In this document: in pieces, positions 8,397 to 20,358 of the stretch
How positions within the stretch are numbered: position 1 is the first letter of the stretch
How the letters are laid out: each line of letters begins with the position of its first letter
Assembly: GCA_023954195.1 (NCBI GenBank)
Contig: JAMLIK010000001.1
Location: 806,001-870,000 of the forward strand
Direction: 5' to 3'
Length of the DNA stretch: 64,000 nt
Source of the DNA: Xanthobacteraceae bacterium
GTDB taxonomy: Bacteria; Pseudomonadota; Alphaproteobacteria; Rhizobiales; Xanthobacteraceae
Position numbers and translations under genes: made by a program
Notes under the pieces: model-generated
Databases searched by the model: none
Told to the model about the DNA's origin: nothing
The model's input: only the letters and a program-made list of their open reading frames with translations

Positions 8397-10673
8397 TCAG
8401 TCGTCCGGCTGACGATCCGTCTCGGGCGGCGTCGCATCGATGGGCGGCGCGATGCGCGGCCGCGCTGTTGTCGCGGGCGTGGCGGTTTCCGCTGACGCCG
8501 CCGGCGACCATGGCCGGTCGACGCCGTCGCGCCGGATCGCGGTGACGGCGAAGCCGCGGCCCGCCTTGCGCAGCGCCAGCGCGCCGTGGTTTCGCAGTTT
8601 CGCCTGATCGATCACCAGCGCGGCGCAATCCGGCGGCGCGTCGTGCCGGGTGACGATGATCGCGGCGCGCGTGCAGTCGTCGTCGAACGCCTCCGGCCGC
8701 AACGCCAGCGCCACCAGCCGGCCGTCGCGAAGCGGCGCGACGCAACCCGCCGGATCGCACGACACGCCCGCCGTCAATGCCGCATCCGCCTGCCCCCGGC
8801 CGTCGGCATCGGCCGCCAGCCATTCGCGCACGAGAAACGTGTTCTTCGCGCTCTGCATCATCCGCAGGCGACCGTCGTCGCCGCGCACCGCGACGCTGTG
8901 GCCGTCGCCCGCGACCAGCACATCGGGTTGCGCCACCGACACCGCCCAGGCCGTCGCCGCCGCCAACGCCACCCCGCCGCTCCAGCGCAGCGGCGTGCGC
9001 AACAGGCCGAGCAGCACAATGCCCAGACTCGCCAGCAGCAGCGGGCCGCTGCCGAACGCCGCCATGCGGCCGATCGCGCCGGGCAGCGCCGCGACCCAGA
9101 CCGCGACCGCGATCATCCAGTCGATGCCGAGGCCCATAATGTCCCAGAAGACACGGTCGAGCCCGAACGGCGCGGCGATGAGGCCGATGAGCCCGGCCGG
9201 CATCACCACCCCCGACACCACCGGCATCGCGGCGAGGTTGGCCAGCACGCCGTAGGGTGTGACGCGGTGGAAGTGGAAGGCGGCATAGGGCATGGTGGCG
9301 AGCCCCGCGACCAGCGAGGCCAGCGCCAGCGTCACGATCTCGCGGCCGCCCCAGAGCGCGGCGCGCGCCGCCGCGGAATTGTCCGGAGCAGCGAACAGTT
9401 TCGGCATCCCGATCTGGACCAGCGCCACCAGTCCCAGCGTCGCCGCGAACGACATCTGGAAACTCGGATGCACCAGCGATTCGGGCGCCGCGATCAGCAC
9501 GATCATCGCCGCGATCGCCAGCGTGCGAAAGGTGACGGCGCGACGGTCGGCCATCACCGCGATCAGCACCACGGCGGTCATGAAGTAGGAGCGCCGGGTC
9601 GCGACCTCCGCGCCCGACAGCAGCAGATAGAACGTCGCGGCCGCGAGCGCCGCGAGCGCCGCCCACTTCTTGATCGGAAACGTCACCGTCAGGCCGGGGA
9701 CAAGCGCAAGAAGCGCGCGCACCGCGAAGAACACCACGCCCGCGACCACCGCCATGTGGTAGCCGGAAATCGACAGCACGTGGCCGAGGCCGGACACGAA
9801 CATCGCGTCGTTGACCGGCGGCGTGATGGCGTCGCGCCGCCCGGTCAGGAGCGCGGTGGCGATGGCACGGTTGTCGCCGTCGAGCGCGGTGCGGATACGC
9901 GCGTCGATGGCGTCGCGCAGATCCTGCATGATCGTCGCGTAGCGCAATCGCCAGCCGCCGCCGGCGGGCGGATCGCGCGTCCCGATCGCGCCCATGACGA
10001 AACCGGAGGCGCCGATACCCTGGAAATACAGATCGCGGCCGAAGTCGTAAGCGCCCGGCCGCAGCGGCGACAACGGCGGCAACAGCCGCGCCTTCAACGC
10101 GACAAAACTGCCGACCGGCGGCGCGGTCCCCTTGCGCACCGCAAGGCGCACCCGCTTCAGCGCCACGGCGCCGCGCGCGGCGGTCAGCTCGGTGACGCGC
10201 AGCACGAAACGATCGGTGCGCTCGCGCGCCTCGCGCGCCTCGACAAAGCCTTGCAGCGCGGCCGAATAGATCGGCTGCGCCAGCACCGGATGCGCCACCC
10301 ACGCCGTCCGCAACGCGGCCACGGCGAAACCCGCGACCATCGCCGCCAGCATCAGCGTCGCGGCGAACGCCTTGCGGTGCCGCAGCAACACAGCCGCGCC
10401 AAACGCCGCCAGCGCCACCGTCGCCGCAAGCCAGGCGACCGGTTCGCGATCGGCGGAAAAATACAACGCGATGCCGGTGCCGAACGCGACCGGCACCCAT
10501 GGCAACAGGCGGCCGTCCCCCGTCTCGGCGCGGAGCCATGCGCGCAGTTTGGCGAGGGTGGGCTCAAGGGTCGCGGCGGCGGGCGCGGTCCATCGCCGCG
10601 CGCGCGCGCCGTCCCTCGGCCACACCCAAACGCCCGCCTCAGCCCTGCCCTTACCCTCGCGCCCGTCCGCCAT
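8397..10673 (-). CDS. comEC: ComEC/Rec2-family DNA-uptake channel protein
   Basis: A 758-residue polytopic inner-membrane protein of the ComEC/Rec2 family, which forms the channel for single-stranded DNA import during transformation. An N-terminal DUF4131-like region (about 60-250, including the OB-like part) is followed by the Competence domain with the typical GLGHVLSISGYHMAVVAG motif near 290 and many membrane helices. The C-terminal region (about 590-758) is where many ComEC proteins carry a metallo-beta-lactamase domain, but I see no HxHxDH motif, so the nuclease-like part looks absent or degenerate. The last 40 residues are a Pro/Thr/Ala-rich tail. Confidence 0.9.
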   Translation of the reverse strand: MADGREGKGRAEAGVWVWPRDGARARRWTAPAAATLEPTLAKLRAWLRAETGDGRLLPWVPVAFGTGIALYFSADREPVAWLAATVALAAFGAAVLLRHRKAFAATLMLAAMVAGFAVAALRTAWVAHPVLAQPIYSAALQGFVEAREARERTDRFVLRVTELTAARGAVALKRVRLAVRKGTAPPVGSFVALKARLLPPLSPLRPGAYDFGRDLYFQGIGASGFVMGAIGTRDPPAGGGWRLRYATIMQDLRDAIDARIRTALDGDNRAIATALLTGRRDAITPPVNDAMFVSGLGHVLSISGYHMAVVAGVVFFAVRALLALVPGLTVTFPIKKWAALAALAAATFYLLLSGAEVATRRSYFMTAVVLIAVMADRRAVTFRTLAIAAMIVLIAAPESLVHPSFQMSFAATLGLVALVQIGMPKLFAAPDNSAAARAALWGGREIVTLALASLVAGLATMPYAAFHFHRVTPYGVLANLAAMPVVSGVVMPAGLIGLIAAPFGLDRVFWDIMGLGIDWMIAVAVWVAALPGAIGRMAAFGSGPLLLASLGIVLLGLLRTPLRWSGGVALAAATAWAVSVAQPDVLVAGDGHSVAVRGDDGRLRMMQSAKNTFLVREWLAADADGRGQADAALTAGVSCDPAGCVAPLRDGRLVALALRPEAFDDDCTRAAIIVTRHDAPPDCAALVIDQAKLRNHGALALRKAGRGFAVTAIRRDGVDRPWSPAASAETATPATTARPRIAPPIDATPPETDRQPDD

Positions 10674-10784
10674 GCGCGCTCCCGCAAACGGTCAAGTCAG
10701 CATGGGACAAAAGGCGGCGGGCGGCAACGCGGTTTCAGCGGCGGCGGGGCGCTCTCTTGATACGAAGATTCGCTATACGAAACG

Positions 10785-10905
10785 CGTCGTCCCCGCGTCG
10801 GCGGGGACCCAGATGCCGCAGCGTTTCGGCTCCGTCACGGAGCGAGGTTAGTCCATCACAACCAAGGCCAGGGGTTATGGGTCCCGCCGACGCGGGGACG
10901 ATGCC
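10785..10905. repeat. Inverted intergenic repeat (family D) upstream of comEC
   Basis: CGTCGTCCCCGCGTCGGCGG at 10785-10804 is mirrored by CCGCCGACGCGGGGACGATG starting at 10884, giving an element of about 120 bp with a GGTTATGGGTCCC segment. A related element with the same CCCATAACC core lies at 49491-49591. The rest of the 270-bp gap between comEC and glnS holds no recognisable gene. Confidence 0.7.
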
Positions 10906-10943
10906 TTGGACGGGGATGCGTCGTGCGACGAACTCTGTTCGCC

Positions 10944-12623
<1,680 letters not shown>

Positions 12624-12790
12624 GCTCAAATCCCGTTGCCGATTGCGCGCATCTTCTGCCAAATCCGCCCGCCGCCGCCAAGCCCGCATATCGGCGCGGC
12701 GGCACCCAAGAAGGCTTTAGTTATGCCGCGATCCTGCTATACACCGACCGCGCGTTTACAGCCCGCCCCGTTTCCCTTGCTTCCGGTATC

Positions 12791-14215
12791 ATGAAAAGAC
12801 CCGTCGTCACCCGCTTCGCGCCCTCGCCCACCGGCTTCCTGCACATCGGCGGCGCCCGCACCGCGCTGTTCAACTGGCTGTTCGCCCGCCATCACGGCGG
12901 CACGATGCTGCTGCGAATCGAGGACACCGACCGCGAGCGCTCCACCGACGCCGCCATCGCCGCCATTCTCGACGGCCTGAAATGGCTCGGGCTCGATTGG
13001 GACGGCGACGTCGTCTATCAGTTCCAGCGCGCCGCGCGCCACCGCGAGGTGGTCGCGGAGTTGCTCGCCTCGGGCAACGCCTATCGCTGCTACGCCACCC
13101 CCGATGAACTGACCGCGATGCGCGAAAAGGCGCGCGCCGAGGGCCGCACCCGGCTCTACAACGGGCTGTGGCGCGATCGCGATCCCGCCGAGGCGCCCCC
13201 CGGCGTCGCGCCGGTGATCCGCCTCAAGGCGCCGCTGACCGGCGAAACCGTGATCGAGGATCAGGTTCAAGGCCGTGTGGTCTGGCAGAACGAGAACCTC
13301 GACGATCTGGTGCTGCTGCGTTCCGACGGCAATCCGACCTACATGCTGGCGGTGGTCGCCGACGATCACGACATGGGCGTCACCCACATCATCCGCGGCG
13401 ACGATCATCTCACCAACGCCGCGCGGCAGAAGCAGATCTACGACGCGCTGGGCTGGGACCTGCCCAGCATGGCCCACATCCCGCTGATCCACGGCCCCGA
13501 CGGCTCGAAGCTGTCGAAGCGCCACGGCGCGCTCGGCGTCGATGCCTATCGCGCGATGGGCTACCTGCCCGAGGCGCTGCGCAACTATCTGGTGCGGCTC
13601 GGCTGGAGCCACGGCGACCAGGAGATTTTCTCGACGCGGGAGATGATCGACGCCTTCGAGCTTGCCGCGATCGGCCGCTCGGCGGCGCGGTTCGATTTCG
13701 CCAAGCTGGAAAACCTCAACGGCCATTATATCCGCCACAGCGACGATCAATCTCTCGTGACCATGCTGGAGAACCAGGCCGGCTATCTGCCGAATGGCGC
13801 GGCGCTGAAGGCGAAGCTGAACGACACCGTGCGCGACCAGCTGCTGCGCGCGATGCCCGGCCTGAAGGAGCGCGCCAAAACCCTGATCGACCTGATCGAC
13901 GGCGCGCACTTCATCGTCGCCGACCGGCCGCTGCCGCTCGACGCCAAGGCCGCCGCCCTGCTGACGCCGGAAACCCGCCGCCTGATCGGACGAATCCGCG
14001 CGGCGCTAGAGGCGGTCACCGACTGGCGCCACGACACTACCGAAGCCGCGATGCGGGCGTTCGCCGAGCAGAACGGCCTGAAGCTCGGCGCGGTGGCGCA
14101 GCCGCTGCGCGTCGCCCTGACCGGCCGCACCACCTCTCCGGGCATCTTCGACGTGCTGGCCGTTCTGGGACGGGACGAGTGCCTCGGCCGCCTCGCAGAC
14201 CAGGCCGCCGCCTGA
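12791..14215 (+). CDS. gltX: Glutamyl-tRNA synthetase
   Basis: GluRS charges tRNA-Glu. The 474-residue protein has [20 protein letters not shown] (HIGH motif, residues 6-25), the bacterial GluRS stretch [12 protein letters not shown] and KLSKRHG near residue 240, with a C-terminal all-helical anticodon-binding region. The ATG at 12791 follows a T/C-rich segment and starts [12 protein letters not shown] as expected. It stands divergently from glnS, so two related class Ib synthetases share one promoter region. Confidence 0.97.
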   Translation: MKRPVVTRFAPSPTGFLHIGGARTALFNWLFARHHGGTMLLRIEDTDRERSTDAAIAAILDGLKWLGLDWDGDVVYQFQRAARHREVVAELLASGNAYRCYATPDELTAMREKARAEGRTRLYNGLWRDRDPAEAPPGVAPVIRLKAPLTGETVIEDQVQGRVVWQNENLDDLVLLRSDGNPTYMLAVVADDHDMGVTHIIRGDDHLTNAARQKQIYDALGWDLPSMAHIPLIHGPDGSKLSKRHGALGVDAYRAMGYLPEALRNYLVRLGWSHGDQEIFSTREMIDAFELAAIGRSAARFDFAKLENLNGHYIRHSDDQSLVTMLENQAGYLPNGAALKAKLNDTVRDQLLRAMPGLKERAKTLIDLIDGAHFIVADRPLPLDAKAAALLTPETRRLIGRIRAALEAVTDWRHDTTEAAMRAFAEQNGLKLGAVAQPLRVALTGRTTSPGIFDVLAVLGRDECLGRLADQAAA

Positions 14216-14368
14216 CGCGACCAAAGGCGTAAAGCCGCATCTTGCGATGCCTACTGCAATGCGATACCCCTTGGCCCGGCGCTTTTCGGCCACCCCGGCT
14301 GCCACCCGTCGCCACAATTCCGGCGCCTGGCAAGCTCGGCTTTTCAATGATCTCATCGGGGATATGCG

Positions 14369-15673
14369 ATGGACGCAAAAACCAATTCACAATCGGCCAC
14401 CCTGACCGTTGGCGGCAAGTCGCATGAGTTCCCGGTGAAAACCGGAACCATAGGCCCTCAGGTCATCGACATCAGCAAGCTCTATGCCCAGGCCGGCATG
14501 TTCACCTACGACCCCGGCTTCACGTCCACCGGCAGTTGCGAATCCAAGATCACCTACATCGACGGCGACGAGGGCGTGCTGCTTTATCGCGGCTACCCGA
14601 TCGAGCAACTGGCCGACAAGGGCGACTTCCTCGAAACCTGCTATCTGCTGATGCACGGCGAACTGCCGACCAAGGCGCAGAAGGACGATTTCGATTACCG
14701 CGTGACCCATCACACGATGGTCCACGAGCAGATGACGCGCTTTTTCCAGGCGTTCCGCCGCGACGCGCATCCGATGGCGGTGATGGTCGCTTCCGTCGGC
14801 GCGATGGCCGCGTTCTACCATGACTCCACCGACATCAACGATCCGCGGCAGCGCATGATCGCGTCGATGCGGATGATCGCCAAGGTGCCGACGCTGGCGG
14901 CGATGGCCTACAAATACTCGGTCGGCCAGCCGTTCGTGTATCCGCAAAACGATCTCGACTATGCGTCGAACTTCCTGCGCATGTGCTTCGCGGTGCCGTG
15001 CGAGGAATACAAGATCAACCCGGTGCTGGCCGACGCGCTGGACAAGATCTTCATCCTCCATGCCGATCACGAGCAAAACGCCTCCACCTCCACCGTGCGC
15101 ATCGCCGGCTCGTCGGGCGCCAACCCGTTCGCCTGCATCGCGGCAGGCATCGCCTGCCTGTGGGGCCCGGCGCATGGCGGCGCCAACGAAGCGGCCTTGC
15201 AGATGCTCGCCGAGATCGGCTCGGTCGACAAGATTCCGGAATTCATCGCCAAGGTGAAGGACAAGAATTCGTCGGTGCGGCTGATGGGCTTCGGCCATCG
15301 CGTCTACAAGAACTACGATCCGCGCGCCAAGATCATGCAGAAGATGTGTCACGCCGTGCTCAAGGAGACCGGGCACGCCAACGATCCGCTGCTGCCGATC
15401 GCGCTGGAGCTGGAGAAGATCGCGTTGAGCGATCCTTACTTCATCGAGCGCAAGCTGTATCCGAACGTCGATTTCTATTCGGGCATCACGCTGAAGGCGA
15501 TGGGCTTCCCGACCTCGATGTTCACCGTGCTGTTCGCGGTCGCCCGCACCGTCGGCTGGATCAGCCAGTGGAGCGAGATGATCGAGGATCCGGCGCAGAA
15601 GATCGGCCGTCCGCGCCAGCTCTATACCGGCCCGACGCGCCGCGACTACGTCGAACTGGACAAGCGCGCGTAA
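14369..15673 (+). CDS. gltA: Citrate synthase (type II)
   Basis: Condenses acetyl-CoA with oxaloacetate at the entry of the TCA cycle. The 434-residue length and the N-terminal beta-rich extension ([19 protein letters not shown]) are those of the large Gram-negative, hexameric type II enzyme. Catalytic motifs are visible: GPAHGGANE with its His, [15 protein letters not shown] with its His, and an Asp in the later VDFYSG block. It is monocistronic with a strong terminator 30 bp after the stop. Confidence 0.97.
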   Translation: MDAKTNSQSATLTVGGKSHEFPVKTGTIGPQVIDISKLYAQAGMFTYDPGFTSTGSCESKITYIDGDEGVLLYRGYPIEQLADKGDFLETCYLLMHGELPTKAQKDDFDYRVTHHTMVHEQMTRFFQAFRRDAHPMAVMVASVGAMAAFYHDSTDINDPRQRMIASMRMIAKVPTLAAMAYKYSVGQPFVYPQNDLDYASNFLRMCFAVPCEEYKINPVLADALDKIFILHADHEQNASTSTVRIAGSSGANPFACIAAGIACLWGPAHGGANEAALQMLAEIGSVDKIPEFIAKVKDKNSSVRLMGFGHRVYKNYDPRAKIMQKMCHAVLKETGHANDPLLPIALELEKIALSDPYFIERKLYPNVDFYSGITLKAMGFPTSMFTVLFAVARTVGWISQWSEMIEDPAQKIGRPRQLYTGPTRRDYVELDKRA

Positions 15674-15702
15674 TCCTCTTTCAATCGAGGCCGCGAACCA
15701 TC

Positions 15703-15742
15703 ACGGGCCCGATCCGGATCGCCGGATCGGGCCCGTTGCTTT
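15703..15742 (+). terminator. Rho-independent terminator after gltA
   Basis: A perfect 15-bp stem, ACGGGCCCGATCCGG at 15703-15717 with CCGGATCGGGCCCGT at 15722-15736, has a 4-base loop and is followed by TGCTTT. It begins 30 bp after the gltA stop codon. It would end the gltA transcript before the amidohydrolase gene. Confidence 0.85.
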
Positions 15743-15772
15743 AGCCAGGCCCTCGCACCGAGGAGACGCGCC

Positions 15773-16996
15773 ATGACCAGAATAGCCGACACGCTGTTTC
15801 GAAACGCCCGCCTGGCCGATGGCGCGTTGGCCGCCATCGCCGTCACCGACGGCGCCATTGCCGCGATCGCGCCGGAGGCGGCGGCGCACGACATCGGCGC
15901 GGCATCCGGCGTCGACCTCGGCGGGCGACTGGTGGTGCCGGGATTCGTCGAAGGCCACATCCATCTGGACACTAGTTTTTACGGCGACGCCTGGCGGCCC
16001 TACGTCCCCTACACCGCCGGTTTCGATGTCCGCGAGCGCGTGGCGATCCAGCACCGCAACATGGCGGCGGCGGCGCCGATGGCGGAGCGCGCGCGCCATC
16101 AGCTCGACCTGTGTATCAGCAACGGTTCGACGCGGATGCGCAGCCACGTCATGGTCGACGCCAGCGTCGGGTTGACATCGCTGCAAACCATCGCGGCGGT
16201 GCGCGAGCAATATCGCGACCTGATCGATATCCAGTTGGTGGCGTTTCCGCAAAGCGGCCTGCTCACCTGCCCCGGCACCGCCGATCTGCTGGATGCCGCG
16301 TTCGATCACGGCGCCGACCTGATCGGCGGGCTCGATCCCGCCGCGATCGACCGCGACGTCAAGGGCCATCTCGACATGGTGTTCGGCATCGCCGAAAAGC
16401 GCGGCGTCGGCGTCGATATCCACCTGCACGAAGCGGACACGATGGGCATCTTCACAATCGAGGAGATCGCAGCGCGCACCCGCGCGCTCGGAATGCAGGG
16501 CCGGGTGACCATCAGCCATGCCTACGCCCTCGGCGATATTCCCGCCGATGCGGTCCGGCGCGTCGCGGACAGTCTCGCCGCGTCCGGCGTCGCCATCCTG
16601 ACCACCGCGCCCGGCGCGCGGGCGTTTCCGCCTGTCGCGGCGCTGCGCGACGCCGGCGTCACGGTGTTCGGCGGCAACGACAACATCCGCGACAGCTGGT
16701 CGCCTTACGGCGACGGCGATATGCTTCGCCGCGCCATGATGATCGGCCATCGCTCCGACTTCCGCACCGACGCGGAGCTTGGCATCGCCTTCGAAGCCGT
16801 CACGACGGCCGGCGCGAGCGCGCTCGGCCTCGCGAATTACGGGTTGCGCGTCGGCGCGCGCGCCGACTTCGTCACGCTGCGCGCGGCGCACATCCCGGAA
16901 GCCGTGGTCGCCGTGCCGAAGGGACGTTCGGTCTATCGCGGCGGCGTCTGCATTGTCCGCGACGACGAACTGATCGCGTCCCCGGCGCGGGCATAA
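15773..16996 (+). CDS. CodA-like metal-dependent amidohydrolase
   Basis: A 407-residue amidohydrolase of the cytosine deaminase (CodA)-like type. Metal ligands are visible: HIHLD at residues 62-66, the HLHEADT block near 220, ISHAYALGD near 245 and GNDNIRDSW near 300. The N-terminal and C-terminal segments (GGRLVVPGF, VGARADFVTL) form the usual amidohydrolase beta-sandwich. CodA-type enzymes act on cytosine, N-isopropylammelide or other cyclic amidines; the substrate cannot be read from the sequence, so the name stays general. It has its own ribosome site (GAGGAGAC) and is convergent with lpxB, 9 bp away. Confidence 0.85.
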   Translation: MTRIADTLFRNARLADGALAAIAVTDGAIAAIAPEAAAHDIGAASGVDLGGRLVVPGFVEGHIHLDTSFYGDAWRPYVPYTAGFDVRERVAIQHRNMAAAAPMAERARHQLDLCISNGSTRMRSHVMVDASVGLTSLQTIAAVREQYRDLIDIQLVAFPQSGLLTCPGTADLLDAAFDHGADLIGGLDPAAIDRDVKGHLDMVFGIAEKRGVGVDIHLHEADTMGIFTIEEIAARTRALGMQGRVTISHAYALGDIPADAVRRVADSLAASGVAILTTAPGARAFPPVAALRDAGVTVFGGNDNIRDSWSPYGDGDMLRRAMMIGHRSDFRTDAELGIAFEAVTTAGASALGLANYGLRVGARADFVTLRAAHIPEAVVAVPKGRSVYRGGVCIVRDDELIASPARA

Positions 16997-17005
16997 CGCC
17001 GCGCG

Positions 17006-18163
17006 CTATCGCAACAGGGCGATCACGATATCGGCGGCGCATGCGCTGGGCGCGCGCGCACCGGTCGACATGATGCCGTCGATCCGCGCGAACGCCGCCT
17101 GCTGCCGCCGCCGCATCGGCGTCTCGGTCAGCACATCGCGCAGCGCGGGCGCGAGCTTTGAGGCCGTGCAATTCTCCTGAAGGAATTCGGGGATGACGTT
17201 CTCGCCGATCACCAGATTGGCGAGAATCACCGACGACGCCGTGATGTAGCGGCGCACGATCCAGGCCTCCACCGCGCCGCCCCGGTAGGCGGTGACCATC
17301 GGCACTTGCGCCAGCGCCAGTTCGAGCGTGACCGTGCCGGATTTGGCGAGAGCGGCATGCGCCACCCGAAACGCCGCGCGCTTGGCGTCCTCGCCGACCA
17401 CGACGCGCGGCCGCACCGGCCAATTCTCCAACCCGCGCGCGACGGCGTTCTCCAGATGCGGCATGGTCGGCAGCACCGCCTCGAACGCCATGTCCTCGGC
17501 CTGCAATCGCGCCAGCGTTTCGCCGAACACCGTCATGTGGTGGCCGATCTCGCCGCGGCGGCTGCCGGGCAGCACGAGCAGGATCGGCGGCGATGCGTCG
17601 CGCCGCGCCTGTTCGACCGGGCTCGGCCGCAGTTCACCAACCTGCTCGGTCAACGGGTGACCGACGAAGGTGCATGGCGGCCCGTCGAGTTTGCGCAGCG
17701 CCTCCGGCTCGAACGGCAGGATCGCCAGCACGTGATCGATGTAACCGCGCATTTTCCGCGCGCGGCCGGGGCGCCAGGCCCATACCGAGGGCGACACGTA
17801 GTCGACGATCGGGATGTTCGGCGCACGCGCGCGCACGCGCTTGGCGACGCGATGGGTGAAGTCGGGGCTGTCGATGATAATCAGAACATCCGGCGCGGCC
17901 GCGACCACCGCGTCGGCGGTCTCGCGGATGCGGCGAAGAATGCCTCGCAATTGCCGCGCCACCGCGGCAAAGCCCATGATCGACAGTTCCTCGATCGGAA
18001 ACCGCGAGCGAAGCCCGGCCTCGGCCATGGCGCGGCCGCCGACGCCCTCGAAGCGCACGCCCGCGCCGAGGCGCGCGCGCAATTCGCGCATCAGGCCGGC
18101 GCCGAGCCGGTCGCCAGACTCCTCCGTCGCGATCAGGAAGATCGTTGGCGCTCCGGCTTCCAT
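17006..18163 (-). CDS. lpxB: Lipid-A-disaccharide synthase
   Basis: LpxB joins UDP-diacylglucosamine and lipid X to make the lipid A disaccharide at the inner face of the inner membrane. The product has the GT19 features TEESGDRLGAGLMREL at the N-terminus (family form AGExSGD), GVGG, YVSPSVWAWRPGR and the C-terminal KSGTVTLELAL with PMVTAYR. The ATG at 18163 overlaps the lpxI stop by one base (TGATG); a GTG one codon upstream is also possible. It is the last gene of the lpxD-fabZ-lpxA-lpxI-lpxB operon. Confidence 0.95.
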   Translation of the reverse strand: MEAGAPTIFLIATEESGDRLGAGLMRELRARLGAGVRFEGVGGRAMAEAGLRSRFPIEELSIMGFAAVARQLRGILRRIRETADAVVAAAPDVLIIIDSPDFTHRVAKRVRARAPNIPIVDYVSPSVWAWRPGRARKMRGYIDHVLAILPFEPEALRKLDGPPCTFVGHPLTEQVGELRPSPVEQARRDASPPILLVLPGSRRGEIGHHMTVFGETLARLQAEDMAFEAVLPTMPHLENAVARGLENWPVRPRVVVGEDAKRAAFRVAHAALAKSGTVTLELALAQVPMVTAYRGGAVEAWIVRRYITASSVILANLVIGENVIPEFLQENCTASKLAPALRDVLTETPMRRRQQAAFARIDGIMSTGARAPSACAADIVIALLR

Positions 18164-19020
18164 CACGCCGGCAACCCGACGATGAACACCCTGGCGCGAT
18201 CGGCCGCCGCGATCATGCCCTGAAGATCGGCCGCGATGGTGTGGCCCGCGACCGTCGCCATGCCGGCAAGACCGGCGGTGGCGACGCCCTCGACGGTGCG
18301 CAGGCCGGTGGTCGGCAGGTCGAAGCGCAGATCCTGGGTCTCCTTCGGCGCCTTGACCAGCACGCCGCGCCCGCCGCGCGCGCGGATACGCCCCTCGCCG
18401 CGCAGCCGCGCGACGCGCTTCAACAGCGCGTCGGTGCCCTCGATATCCTCGACCGCGACGACGTGACCGTCAATCACCACCGCCGCCTGTCCGATATCGA
18501 ACGGGCTCAGCGCCGCGAGCAGGCCGCGCCCCCGGACAATATCGAGGTCCGCATCGGCATCCGGCGCGGCGTGCGTCAGCCTGCCCTCCGGCATCAGCAG
18601 GTCGGGCGCGAGATCGCGAATGCCGACCATCGCAAAACCCTCGCGTTCGAACAACCGGCCGACGTTCGACAGCAGGTGATCGTCGCCGCCGCGAAACGCC
18701 GGGAGAAGGCGCGGGAGAATGCGCAGCGCGCCGAGATCCATGCGGATTTCGGACAGCGCCGGACGCACCAACGTCCCGATGAACGCCAGTTGACGGCAGC
18801 CCTCCGCGTGCAACAGCCGGCACAGCTTGCCGAAATGGCCGATCGAAACCCAGTGATGGCGGAAACGCCCGACGCCTTGCGGGTCGCAGATGCCTTGCAG
18901 GGCGAACAGCACCGGGGTGACGCCGCGCGCAATGAGGCTGTCCGCCACCGCGAACGGCAGCACGCCGCCGCCGGCGACCAGTCCGACCGGCGATGAAATC
19001 GGCTGCGTGTCGTCGGTCAT
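18163..19020 (-). CDS. lpxI: UDP-2,3-diacylglucosamine pyrophosphatase LpxI
   Basis: LpxI (DUF1009 family) hydrolyses UDP-2,3-diacylglucosamine to lipid X and UMP, replacing the LpxH of gammaproteobacteria. The 285-residue protein starts with the typical VGLVAGGGVLPFAVADS loop, carries FIGTLVRPALSEIRMD in the middle and ends with the conserved block GRGVLVKAPKETQDLRFDLP followed by PTTG. Its place between lpxA and lpxB is the standard alphaproteobacterial arrangement. No lpxH-like gene is seen in the window. Confidence 0.95.
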   Translation of the reverse strand: MTDDTQPISSPVGLVAGGGVLPFAVADSLIARGVTPVLFALQGICDPQGVGRFRHHWVSIGHFGKLCRLLHAEGCRQLAFIGTLVRPALSEIRMDLGALRILPRLLPAFRGGDDHLLSNVGRLFEREGFAMVGIRDLAPDLLMPEGRLTHAAPDADADLDIVRGRGLLAALSPFDIGQAAVVIDGHVVAVEDIEGTDALLKRVARLRGEGRIRARGGRGVLVKAPKETQDLRFDLPTTGLRTVEGVATAGLAGMATVAGHTIAADLQGMIAAADRARVFIVGLPA

Positions 19021-19041
19021 GGCGGGTCCATCACCTTGTCG

Positions 19042-19845
19042 TCACGACTTGTCGCTGTTGTCTCCGGGCAGGCAGAGCGGCCGATGCTTGCCTTCGCCGA
19101 TGAAGGTCAGGATCTCCGCGATGGCCGGATCGTCCGCCGCCATCGGCTGCGCCGCCTGCAACCGCTCGGCGAAGGTGCCGGGGCCGTGGAACAGCGCGCG
19201 GTAGAAGCCGCGCACCACAGCCAGCCGGTCGCGGGTGAACTTGCGGCGGCGCATGCCGACGATGTTGAGGCCCTCAAGCCGCGCATATTGTCCGTTGACG
19301 AGACCATAGGGGATGATGTCGCCGCGTACTCCGCAAACGCCGCCGATCATCACCTGCGAGCCGACACGCGTGAACTGATGCACGGCGGACAAGCCGCCGA
19401 CATAGACGAAGTCGCCGATGATGCAGTGGCCGCCGAGTGTTGCCGAGGTCGCGAAAATGGCGTCGCTGCCGACGATGCAGTCGTGCCCCACGTGACTGTT
19501 GTTCATGAAGAAGCCGCGCGCGCCGACGCGGGTGACGCCGCCGCCCTTGACGGTCCCGACGTTCATCGTCGCGCCTTCGCGGATCGTGCAATCCTCACCG
19601 ATCTCCAGGCGCGTCGGCTCGCCGCGATAGCTCAGGTCCTGCGGCGCGCCGCCGAGCGACACGAACGGCGAGATCCGACAGCGCGCGCCGATCGTCGTGC
19701 GCCCCATGACCGACACATGCGCGTCGAGGCGGCATTGCGCGCCGATCACCGCGTCGGGGCCGATCACGCAATACGGGCCGATGAAACAGTCCTCGCCGAT
19801 CACCGCGCCGTCGGCGACCCGCGCGCTTGGATCAATCTTGCTCAT
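19042..19845 (-). CDS. lpxA: UDP-N-acetylglucosamine acyltransferase
   Basis: LpxA transfers a 3-hydroxyacyl chain from ACP to UDP-GlcNAc, the first step of lipid A synthesis. The 267-residue protein is a left-handed beta-helix of hexapeptide repeats (IGEDCFIGPYCVIGPDAVIG at the N-terminus), with the catalytic-His region NNSHVGHDC and the C-terminal helical segment starting near GLNIVGMRRRKFTRD. Length matches the family. It follows fabZ by about 50 bp and precedes lpxI by 21 bp. Confidence 0.96.
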   Translation of the reverse strand: MSKIDPSARVADGAVIGEDCFIGPYCVIGPDAVIGAQCRLDAHVSVMGRTTIGARCRISPFVSLGGAPQDLSYRGEPTRLEIGEDCTIREGATMNVGTVKGGGVTRVGARGFFMNNSHVGHDCIVGSDAIFATSATLGGHCIIGDFVYVGGLSAVHQFTRVGSQVMIGGVCGVRGDIIPYGLVNGQYARLEGLNIVGMRRRKFTRDRLAVVRGFYRALFHGPGTFAERLQAAQPMAADDPAIAEILTFIGEGKHRPLCLPGDNSDKS

Positions 19846-19896
19846 GCTCGCTCATGTCCCATCAAGGTCGCGCCGCCGGTATCGCGGCGCCGGGGG

Positions 19897-20358
19897 TCAA
19901 TCGGTCAGCATGGCGCCGACGTCAGCCTCGGCCACGACCACGCCGTTGACCTTGGCGTCGCCGTGATACCACCACATCGCCTTGCGCCGGCTGACATAGC
20001 GCATGTGATATTCGACGGTGTCACCGGGGATCACCGGTTTGCGGAATTTGCATTTGTCGATGGTGACGAAATACACCGCCCGCGGCTTCTCGCCGCCGCC
20101 GGCACCGGCCGCGCGAATGCCGATCACGCCCGCCGTCTGCGCCATCGCCTCGATCATCAGCACGCCGGGATAAACCGGGCGCTCCGGAAAGTGGCCGAGA
20201 AACGGCGGCTCGGTGATGGTGACGTTCTTGATGCCGATCCCGCTGAAATCCTCGCGAATGTTGATGACCTTGTCGATCAGCAGAAACGGATAGCGGTGCG
20301 GGAGCGTCTTGAGAATGGCGTTGATATCGAGGACGTCGAAAACGATTGGCGATTCCAT
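19897..20358 (-). CDS. fabZ: 3-hydroxyacyl-ACP dehydratase FabZ
   Basis: FabZ dehydrates beta-hydroxyacyl-ACP in fatty acid elongation and competes with LpxA for 3-hydroxyacyl-ACP, which explains its place in the lipid A operon. The 153-residue hotdog-fold protein has [13 protein letters not shown] near residue 19 and the catalytic block [20 protein letters not shown] (His and Glu) near 60-80. The ATG at 20358 overlaps the lpxD stop by one base (TAATG), so the two are translationally coupled; the frame continues upstream only as lpxD antisense-frame sequence. Confidence 0.96.
   Translation of the reverse strand: MESPIVFDVLDINAILKTLPHRYPFLLIDKVINIREDFSGIGIKNVTITEPPFLGHFPERPVYPGVLMIEAMAQTAGVIGIRAAGAGGGEKPRAVYFVTIDKCKFRKPVIPGDTVEYHMRYVSRRKAMWWYHGDAKVNGVVVAEADVGAMLTD

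Noticed and set aside
8192-8545. Small plus-strand open frame between lexA and comEC
   Set aside because: It runs through the palindromic repeat region and into antisense comEC with no ribosome site or motif.
8586-10760. Plus-strand open frame of 724 codons over comEC
   Set aside because: Extremely Arg/His-rich translation without domains; comEC on the minus strand explains the sequence.
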